From Acidobacteriaceae bacterium (GTDB lineage: Bacteria > Acidobacteriota > Terriglobia > Terriglobales > Acidobacteriaceae): 40,044 nucleotides of DNA. Position 1 is the stretch's first letter, and every line of letters begins with the position of its first letter. The DNA lies in contig JAOAPL010000300.1 in the NCBI GenBank assembly GCA_025462925.1, forward strand, positions 1 to 40,044. The letters run 5' to 3'. The position numbers and the translations under genes are program-made. Under the pieces are notes generated by a model that was not told the origin of the DNA, did no database searches, and saw only the letters and a program-made list of their open reading frames with translations. Shown in pieces: positions 34,121 to 40,044 of this stretch.

Positions 34121-35509
34121 TCAATCCAATCCGTACGCATGGATCTTATTGAGCAATGTTTTGTAGGAGACGCCCAGCCGCTCGGCCGCAACTGTCTTGT
34201 TCCACTTGCATTCGCGCAGCGTGGCTTCGATTTTCGCGCGCTCGACGGATTCCACCGCCCTGGCGGAGACTTCTTGCAGTGAACCGTCTAAGCTCTCGCT
34301 ATTCGGCGTACTCGTCCCGGTACTTGCCGATGCAGATGCCGCTCGCACATTGGCCGCCAGTCCCAGGTCAGCGGCATGAAGTTCGCCGTCGTTCAGTATC
34401 GACGCGCGCTCGATCACATTCTGCAACTCACGCACATTACCCGGCCAACTGTGGCATCGCAATGCGGAGATCGCATCGCTCGCAAACTTCAAACGAGGTT
34501 TCTTCCTTTCGCGGCGAAAGCGATCAAGAAAATGTTCGGCGATCAGCACGATGTCGTCTCCGCGATCACGTAGCGCGGGTATTCGGATAGGGAAGACGTT
34601 CAGCCGGTAAAACAGGTCGCTGCGAAACTCATTCGTGGCCGCCGCAGCTTGCAGATCGCGATTTGTAGCAGCGATCACGCGGACATCGGTGCGGAAGGGA
34701 ACTGTGCCGCCAAGCCGCTCCACCACCTTTTCTTCCAGCACGCGAAGCAGCTTCGATTGCGCTGCCAGCGGCAATTCACCGATTTCATCCAGAAAGATAG
34801 TGCCCCCGTGGGCGAGCTCGAATTTCCCGGGCCTGCGTGAATCGGCGCCGGTGAATGCGCCGCGCTCATGGCCAAACAGCTCATTTTCAATCAGTGTCTC
34901 AGGAATGGCCGCGCAGTTGATCGCCACCATGGTCTTGCTCGCTCGAGGGCTCAACTGATGTATCGCCCGCGCGAACAGCTCTTTGCCGGTTCCGCTCTCG
35001 CCTAGCAGTAACACCGTGCTGTCGGTGGCGGCGATGCGTTGCATCTCCCGCGCTGCCGCTTGTATTGTGGGGTGCTCACCTAGAATCCGCGGAAACCCAA
35101 AGCTTCGCGCGTATTCTTCTTTTAAAACGATGTTCTCCCGCAGCACCTGTTGTCGCTCGATCACGCGGGTCAAGATCTGTTCCAGATGGTCAAGGTCAAT
35201 CGGTTTTTGAATGAAGTCGTACGCGCCTTCGCGCATCGCCGAGACAGCTTGGGGAATCGTTCCGTAAGCCGTCATGATCACCACCGGAACTGTAGGATCA
35301 TCATCCAGCGCAGCCTTCAAAACATCCAGGCCTGAACCCGCCGGAAGTTTCAGGTCAGTGAGCACGGCAGAGAATCGTTGTTTGTGGAGTTGAAGGAGTG
35401 CCTCGTCTAAGTTCGCTGCCGGAACGGGAAGGAACTGCATGCGCGTGAGGGCATGCACCAGCATCTCCCGCAATTCCGCCTTGTCTTCAACCAGAAGGAT
35501 TGTTTCCAT
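34121..35509 (-). CDS. Sigma-54-dependent response regulator, NtrC/PilR family
   Basis: The 462-aa protein has a receiver (phosphoacceptor Asp52 in AVLTDLKLPAGSG), an AAA+ sigma-54 activation domain (GESGTGKELFARAIH, the GAFTGA loop, GGTIFLDEIGELPL, LRCHSWPGNVRELQN) and a C-terminal Fis-type helix-turn-helix (WNKTVAAERLGVSYKTLLNKIHAYGLD). It activates sigma-54 RNA polymerase at enhancer-bearing promoters. The histidine kinase at 36238, separated from it by one small gene, is the likely partner, and the prepilin peptidase upstream suggests a PilR role. Confidence 0.95.
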   Translation of the reverse strand: METILLVEDKAELREMLVHALTRMQFLPVPAANLDEALLQLHKQRFSAVLTDLKLPAGSGLDVLKAALDDDPTVPVVIMTAYGTIPQAVSAMREGAYDFIQKPIDLDHLEQILTRVIERQQVLRENIVLKEEYARSFGFPRILGEHPTIQAAAREMQRIAATDSTVLLLGESGTGKELFARAIHQLSPRASKTMVAINCAAIPETLIENELFGHERGAFTGADSRRPGKFELAHGGTIFLDEIGELPLAAQSKLLRVLEEKVVERLGGTVPFRTDVRVIAATNRDLQAAAATNEFRSDLFYRLNVFPIRIPALRDRGDDIVLIAEHFLDRFRRERKKPRLKFASDAISALRCHSWPGNVRELQNVIERASILNDGELHAADLGLAANVRAASASASTGTSTPNSESLDGSLQEVSARAVESVERAKIEATLRECKWNKTVAAERLGVSYKTLLNKIHAYGLD

Positions 35510-35527
35510 GACTCATCCGTAATGCGC

Positions 35528-35568
35528 AAAAAAGAAGCCTTCCGGCCGCGCTTGCGTCTCCGGAAGGC
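35528..35568 (-). terminator. Terminator of the 188-aa coiled-coil gene
   Basis: On the minus strand GCCTTCCGG, a 14-base loop and CCGGAAGGC are followed by TTCTTTTTT. It lies between the stop of the gene at 35587 and the sigma-54 regulator start, so the regulator probably has its own promoter or depends on read-through. Confidence 0.8.
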
Positions 35569-35586
35569 ATTGTCAAAGCAGGCGAA

Positions 35587-36153
35587 CTAGTTTAGCGGAA
35601 CGCCGGTCTTGCGTCCTTCTTCTTTCATCTTGTCGAGTGCGGCGTTCCCGTCTGCAATGGCCTTTTTCTTGGCTGCTACATCTGATTGGTATTTGCGATC
35701 GTCTTCCGCATATTTCTTCTCGTCACGCAGCCGATTGCCTGCGTCGGCGTAAAATGTGGCGCCCCGAAGACGGTTTTCACGTTCCATCACATCGAGCTCT
35801 CGCTGCAGTTGCGTCAATTCGGACTTTTGTTTTTCGTACTTCGTCTTCAGCTCTTCCGCTGCCTTCTTCTTGTCATCGGCGGCGCTGCTGCTTTCATCAT
35901 CTCTGTCCGACTTGGAATCAGCCCTCGCCTTGTCGTCAGATTTTTTGGCATCTTTGCTGGTGTCGCCGCTTCCCGGATGGAACCCCAGACTATCGTTTGT
36001 GTACACCTTTTCAGTGGCAGAGGTGGTGCGCTTGTTCTTCTGCGCCGCTCGGGCTGCGTCCGCAAGAGTCTGTGCCGAAAGCGTCGCCGACGTCATCAGC
36101 ACTCCCGCGCCGCTCGCAATCATCAAAAAGCGTTTCAACTTCATGGTCATCAT
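35587..36153 (-). CDS. Exported coiled-coil protein, 188 aa
   Basis: A signal peptide (LKRFLMIASGAGVLMTSATLSAQ) precedes ADAARAAQKNKRTTSATEKVYTNDSLGF, then a charged Asp/Lys/Ser region. A long heptad-like helix follows (AAEELKTKYEKQKSELTQLQRELDVMEREN), with a polar end (GRKTGVPLN). The VYTND motif next to the signal peptide resembles a family of small acidobacterial exported proteins that I have seen without function. It lies between the sensor kinase and the NtrC-type regulator genes on the same strand and has its own terminator. Confidence 0.72.
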   Translation of the reverse strand: MMTMKLKRFLMIASGAGVLMTSATLSAQTLADAARAAQKNKRTTSATEKVYTNDSLGFHPGSGDTSKDAKKSDDKARADSKSDRDDESSSAADDKKKAAEELKTKYEKQKSELTQLQRELDVMERENRLRGATFYADAGNRLRDEKKYAEDDRKYQSDVAAKKKAIADGNAALDKMKEEGRKTGVPLN

Positions 36154-36237
36154 GGATCGTGGTCCCCGTTAAGAGTTTTCCTGCCGCACTAGGCAAGCGT
36201 CCACTTAATTGCTAATAGAGGCTTAACTGCGGATATT

Positions 36238-37608
36238 CTACTCTGGTTGTGCCGCTATATTGGCACGATTTCCCGCAGAAATGCTAGGGGGAAATGCGAG
36301 AGTAAACGTCGTTCCCGTGCCATTACTAGAGACATTTATCGTGCCCCCATGCTCGCTGATGATCCGGTGTACCAATGCCAATCCCAACCCTGTACCTTCG
36401 GGTTTGGTCGTGAAGAAGGGAATGAAGATGCGGGACAACTGTTCCTGCGCGATTCCTGTCCCGTTGTCGGTTAGCGCCACGGTCGTCCCCGCGGCAGTAG
36501 CCGAAGCCGCGAGGGTCACCTTTGCACTCTCTCCGGGACGCAGCGCCTCTGCGCTGTTCCGTAGCAGATTGCTAAACGCCTGACGAAGCGCCGTCGGATC
36601 TCCCAGCACGATAATCTCCGCCGGACACTTTTCAGTATCCAGTTGAACTTGTGCTTCTTCGGCGCAGTCCTCCAGCATTTTGCGCAGATCGAGCGGTTCC
36701 CGCGCAAGTCCCTGGGGACGAGCAAAATTCAGGAAGTCATTTACGATTCTCGCCAGCGAAGCCGTCTCTCCCGCGATCTTTCCCGCGAACTGGTTTGAAG
36801 TTTTTGGGTCGCTCTCCTTTTGCAGCATCTGCGCATACCCTGAGATTGTCGCCAGCGAGCTCTTGAACTCATGCGCGATTCCCGCCGACATCTCCCCTAA
36901 GGCCGCCATGCTCTCGCGCAATCGCATCTGCTGGGAAAGTTGGGTGATCTCCGTCAAGTCGCTGATCAGTGCCGCCGCGCCTAGGGCTTCGCCTTGCGCT
37001 CCCCGCACCGGCGAGATGGTTATCCCCAGCACCCGCGCTTCTCCCGCAGGTGTCCGATAATCCGCCTCGATCCGCCGAACTTGAGTGCCTTGTCTAATCG
37101 CCGCGTCGATTGCTTTCAACAACTGTCCTGCGCCGTCGCTCTCATCGCCTTTCGCCGACGTCGGCGACGCTGGCATCCTCACCTTCGAAACTCCGCGAAA
37201 AATATCGCGACTGTGCAGCCCGAATGCCGATGCGTAGCCCAAAAGAGTCTTTGCCGATGGATTTGCTTGCCTTACCAGGTTCGCATTGTTGAAGAGAACA
37301 ACGCCGCTGCCCAGGTTCGAAAGCACCGCCTCACTCATACTCGCCGATGCATTGGCCTGGTCGCGTTCCGCGCGACGCAGCCGTTCCAACTCTTTTTCCT
37401 GTTCCTTCATCTTGCGGATCACGCCCTCATAGGCTGAGAGCGAGAACGCGCTGTCCAGCGCAACCCGTGGCTTGTCGTCTTCACTGTTGGAGACCAGCAA
37501 TTTGCGAAGAAAGCGGAGACCGATGATCACCACCGCAAGTCCTGCCATAAACATGAACAGGATCAGGCCCAGCTTGATGAAGAACGGATTTTGCAATATC
37601 TGGATCAT
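36238..37608 (-). CDS. Sensor histidine kinase (NtrB/PilS-like)
   Basis: This 456-residue protein has one N-terminal transmembrane helix (LGLILFMFMAGLAVVIIGL), a coiled stretch, a PAS-type domain (residues about 90-215, SEAVLSNLGSGVVLFNNANL...), HisKA (MSAGIAHEFKSSLATISGYAQML) and HATPase (AFSNLLRNSAEAL, LTDNGTGI, GTGLGLALVH). The phospho-histidine lies in AHEFKSSL, a known variant of the usual HEIRNPL. Its start overlaps the prepilin peptidase stop by four bases (ATGA). It probably phosphorylates the sigma-54 regulator at 34121. Confidence 0.94.
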   Translation of the reverse strand: MIQILQNPFFIKLGLILFMFMAGLAVVIIGLRFLRKLLVSNSEDDKPRVALDSAFSLSAYEGVIRKMKEQEKELERLRRAERDQANASASMSEAVLSNLGSGVVLFNNANLVRQANPSAKTLLGYASAFGLHSRDIFRGVSKVRMPASPTSAKGDESDGAGQLLKAIDAAIRQGTQVRRIEADYRTPAGEARVLGITISPVRGAQGEALGAAALISDLTEITQLSQQMRLRESMAALGEMSAGIAHEFKSSLATISGYAQMLQKESDPKTSNQFAGKIAGETASLARIVNDFLNFARPQGLAREPLDLRKMLEDCAEEAQVQLDTEKCPAEIIVLGDPTALRQAFSNLLRNSAEALRPGESAKVTLAASATAAGTTVALTDNGTGIAQEQLSRIFIPFFTTKPEGTGLGLALVHRIISEHGGTINVSSNGTGTTFTLAFPPSISAGNRANIAAQPE

Positions 37609-38552
37609 CGGTAAAAACCCACGTACCAGTTCATGATGCGGTCGCCAAAATATGCGGAGAACAATGCCATAGATCCCAGAAACACGCCGAACGGCATCTC
37701 ATAGCGTCGCAGAAGAAGCTGCGCCGACGCCCACGCCCTTTGTCCCGCGCTGCCGCGCAAAGCAGCGCTTTTCAAATTTCGCTTGAGGCGCTTGCTCCAG
37801 ACAGTCAGCATTGCCCCCACTCCTGCCAGTGATCCCAGCATCGACCCCAGCATCAGCGTCAGAACAGTCAACTTCACTCCAAGAAATGCTCCTACCATGA
37901 GCATGAGCTTCACATCTCCAAAGCCCATCCCCTCCACGCCACGAATCAATTTATAGAGTGCCCCGATTCCCCAGATGAAGAGCGACCCCACCACAGCGCC
38001 TAGAAGCGCAGCCGCTAGCGACGCCGGACGCCACCGGAAGTCAAACGGCAGCGACGAGAACCACGATTCGCCATGCCGTACCAGCCAGGCCGTCCCGCCC
38101 ACCGGCGTAAGCACGCTGAATATCACTCCCAGTGCAAATCCGGGTAGGGTCATCGTATCCGGCAGTAATTTTAGGTCAGCATCAGTAAAAACGAGGCCGA
38201 CGATCAGAAAACTGAAAACGCAAAACTTGATAGCTTCAACTGACAGCCCGAAGCTTAGATAACTCACCGCGAACAAAATCGCGATCAGTAACTCCACCAG
38301 CATGTATCGCGGAGAGATATGACCTCTACAACTCCGACAGCGGCCCCGCAGCATCAGCCAGCCGAAGACAGGTACATTGTCGTAGGGCTTGATGCCAGCG
38401 CCGCAATGCGGACACGCTGACCCGGGAATGATGGACATCCCCCTCGGCAGCCGATAAATGCAAACATTCAGGAAACTGCCAAAGGCCAGTCCAAAGATAA
38501 AGAAGGTGACTGCGATGAGGTCGATTTCCGCTGGCAGATAGATAGCACTCAC
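37605..38552 (-). CDS. pilD: Type IV prepilin peptidase (leader peptidase / N-methyltransferase)
   Basis: The 315-aa membrane protein has the N-terminal methyltransferase-type domain with the zinc cysteines CPHCG and CRSC and a DNVPVFGWL segment. The A24 peptidase domain has aspartates in FTDADLKLLPD and GFGDVKLMLMVGAFLG, and about eight hydrophobic helices are present. It cleaves the leader of type IV pilins and pseudopilins and methylates the new N-terminus. The start is GTG at 38552; the ribosome binding site is poor. It is the first gene of the pilD-sensor kinase pair and follows the GT2-like gene by 78 bases. Confidence 0.95.
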   Translation of the reverse strand: MSAIYLPAEIDLIAVTFFIFGLAFGSFLNVCIYRLPRGMSIIPGSACPHCGAGIKPYDNVPVFGWLMLRGRCRSCRGHISPRYMLVELLIAILFAVSYLSFGLSVEAIKFCVFSFLIVGLVFTDADLKLLPDTMTLPGFALGVIFSVLTPVGGTAWLVRHGESWFSSLPFDFRWRPASLAAALLGAVVGSLFIWGIGALYKLIRGVEGMGFGDVKLMLMVGAFLGVKLTVLTLMLGSMLGSLAGVGAMLTVWSKRLKRNLKSAALRGSAGQRAWASAQLLLRRYEMPFGVFLGSMALFSAYFGDRIMNWYVGFYR

Positions 38553-38630
38553 CTGTGCTTCGTGGAGTTTGGCGCTTGTGAATTGTTCTGGAAATTATAA
38601 TTCTGAATCTCTGCCTCGGCAGAACTGAAT

Positions 38631-39113
38631 TCATTGCTCCGCAGATGCGTCAAACCGCAATAGGTCGCCGTCAAGCACAGGTACGTCGCCAGTCGCCTCT
38701 GGTGTTACACCCTGCCAATTCAGATTGGTGCGGTTCACCAGTCGTAACTCCTGGCAAATAGCTTGTCCATTATTCGACGACCTAATCTTCACCGCATATC
38801 CCGCGATGGCTTCTTCGGGAGTATCGCTCGTCTTCCACTCCAACAAAGTTGCTTCCAGCGCTTCCGTGAGAGTTTCCGCAGGGAGGAGACACAGCACCCA
38901 ATCATGCTTGCAGTCATTGGCGTAAGCGCCATTCTGCACTCCGGTAACCGCGGCAATCACCTTCGCGCCGTAATCTCGCGCCACTTTCACGGTGCCGTCC
39001 TCCGATGCGTGGTCCACGATGACGATCTCATCACAGGGTCGCAGCGTCTCCAGCGTCCGGCCCAGCCGACGTTCGTCATTGCAGGTATGAATCAGCGCGC
39101 TTATTCCAGGCAT
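38631..39113 (-). CDS. Small GT2-type glycosyltransferase-like protein
   Basis: The 160-residue protein begins PGISALIHTCNDERRLGRTLETL and has EIVIVDHASEDGTVKVA, the nucleotide-sugar site of family 2 transferases. The later DWVLCLLPAETL stands where a DxD-type motif would be expected. It resembles the WaaE/KdtX type but is short, lacking most of the usual C-terminal part. It may be a minimal or partly lost enzyme. It lies upstream of pilD on the same strand and divergent from the GH57 gene. The frame is intact, so it is called as a gene. Confidence 0.72.
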   Translation of the reverse strand: MPGISALIHTCNDERRLGRTLETLRPCDEIVIVDHASEDGTVKVARDYGAKVIAAVTGVQNGAYANDCKHDWVLCLLPAETLTEALEATLLEWKTSDTPEEAIAGYAVKIRSSNNGQAICQELRLVNRTNLNWQGVTPEATGDVPVLDGDLLRFDASAEQ

Positions 39114-39192
39114 TGTGCTCGTATCTCAGTTCCTAAGATGCGCGTGTCAACAATGATGTGCGCACCGGTTCGATATACTTTTAATATCTGAC

Positions 39193-40044
39193 ATGCCTGC
39201 CATCCGCATTTTATTTCTCTGGCACATGCACCAGCCCTTTTATAAGGATTTGGTAACCGGCGAGTACCGGTTGCCCTGGGTGCGCCTTCACGCTCTGAAA
39301 GACTACTACGGGATGGTCAAGCTGCTGGACGAATTCCCCAGCGTCCACCAGACCTTCAATCTTGTCCCCTCGCTCATCGCGCAGATAGAAGACTACGTTG
39401 CTGGCACCGCCCGAGATCCCTTTCTCGACGTCGCCTCCAAGCCCGCCGACGCATTGTCTCCCGACGATCGCCGCTTCGCCTTGCGCTATCTCTTTCAGGC
39501 CAACGTTGATAATTTGATAGACCGCTATCCGCGATACAAGGAGTTACACGAACAATTCGCCGCTTCTGATTTCGACCCAGCGAAAGCCGAGCCGAATTTT
39601 TCGCAGCAGGACATCGCCGACTTGCAAGTGCTTTCGCAGGTGGCATGGTTCGACGAGTTCTTCATAGAGGGCAAAGACGCCGATCCGCAGATTCAGGCGC
39701 TCATCCAGAAAGGACGAGGATACGACGCGGCCGATCAACAACTCGTTCTCGCCAAATCGCGCGAGATTTTGGCCTCGGTCCTTCCTGCATACGCTTCAGC
39801 GGCGCAACGCGGATTGATTGAAATCTCTACCTCGCCTTACTACCATCCCATTCTTCCTTTACTTTGCGATACTGATCTCGGCGGGGTATCCAGTCCTGGC
39901 TTGCCTCTACCGCGCACGCGTTTCACTCATCCTGAAGATGCCACCGAGCAGCTTCAGCGCGGACTCTCATTGCACGAGCGGGTCTTCGGGATCCGCCCGC
40001 GCGGTGTCTGGCCATCGGAAGGCAGCATCTCTGACGAAGTCGTC
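39193..40044 (+). CDS. Glycoside hydrolase family 57 protein (partial, 3' end outside window)
   Basis: The open frame from ATG 39193 runs to the window edge (284 codons) and is absent from the ORF track. MPAIRILFLWHMHQPFYKD is the GH57 start with the conserved HxHQP motif. LPWVRLHALKDYYGMVKLL and FNLVPSLIAQIEDYV follow, and SPYYHPILPLL and GVWPSEGSIS near the end match further conserved regions, the last containing a conserved glutamate. GH57 enzymes act on alpha-glucans (amylase, branching enzyme, 4-alpha-glucanotransferase). The exact specificity needs the missing part. It is divergent from the GT2-like gene. Confidence 0.93.
   Translation, partial: MPAIRILFLWHMHQPFYKDLVTGEYRLPWVRLHALKDYYGMVKLLDEFPSVHQTFNLVPSLIAQIEDYVAGTARDPFLDVASKPADALSPDDRRFALRYLFQANVDNLIDRYPRYKELHEQFAASDFDPAKAEPNFSQQDIADLQVLSQVAWFDEFFIEGKDADPQIQALIQKGRGYDAADQQLVLAKSREILASVLPAYASAAQRGLIEISTSPYYHPILPLLCDTDLGGVSSPGLPLPRTRFTHPEDATEQLQRGLSLHERVFGIRPRGVWPSEGSISDEVV

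Noticed and set aside
39114-39192. TATACT at 39174 as a sigma-70 promoter for the GH57 gene
   Set aside because: There is no credible -35 element at the right distance, so it is not called.
1-40044. CRISPR array, insertion sequence transposase or prophage
   Set aside because: No regularly spaced repeat array, transposase motif or phage structural gene was seen anywhere in the window.

Overview
The window looks like a chromosomal segment of an Acidobacteriota bacterium, probably class Terriglobia. This is an inference from gene content and style. The indicators are giant Asp-box/BNR 'VPS10-like' secreted proteins, an M13 peptidase, a TamA/TamB pair, secreted glycine-zipper proteins, DinB and DUF892 stress proteins, many two-component systems, and families of short intergenic repeats. 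The envelope is diderm, as shown by the Omp85 protein, TamB and a prepilin peptidase. No rRNA, phage gene, transposase or CRISPR array was seen.

Layout. (1) 1-3350: a pyruvoyl-dependent arginine decarboxylase (cut by the left edge), a LysR regulator whose 5' end is partly duplicated around an 84-bp insert, and a type I glutamine synthetase ending in a strong terminator. (2) 3430-5700: an accessory-looking island with a TIR-like/TPR protein of unknown partners and the C-terminal remnant of an alpha/beta hydrolase. (3) 5700-12200: small stress and envelope genes (DinB, atypical SDR, DUF892, SIMPL, pterin carbinolamine dehydratase) interleaved with three secreted glycine-zipper proteins that look like one family, and a 78-aa membrane protein behind an ECF-type promoter. 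(4) 12400-19000: an HD-GYP response regulator, M13 peptidase, ECF sigma factor, disordered 152-aa protein with a sequestered ribosome binding site, and a CPA2 antiporter, with several repeat families between them. (5) 19000-30640: the Asp-box protein, the tamA-tamB operon, a secreted acetamidase/formamidase homologue and tRNA-Arg(CCU). (6) 30637-39113 (minus strand): hybrid kinase plus CheY-like protein, then a PilS/PilR-like pair linked to a prepilin peptidase. (7) 39193-end: a GH57 glycoside hydrolase cut by the right edge.

How they may work together. The 34-39 kb cluster reads as type IV pilus processing (PilD) coupled to its own sensor and sigma-54 activator. The 16.2 kb ECF factor could drive envelope genes such as the one at 10664, whose upstream region carries a GGAACTT/CGTCTG promoter. 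TamA/TamB would serve outer-membrane assembly. The candidates most deserving follow-up are the TIR-TPR protein, the three glycine-zipper proteins, the LysR 5' duplication, the RBS hairpin at 17.48 kb and the ECF promoter. All functional calls come from reading motifs by eye; no database search was run.
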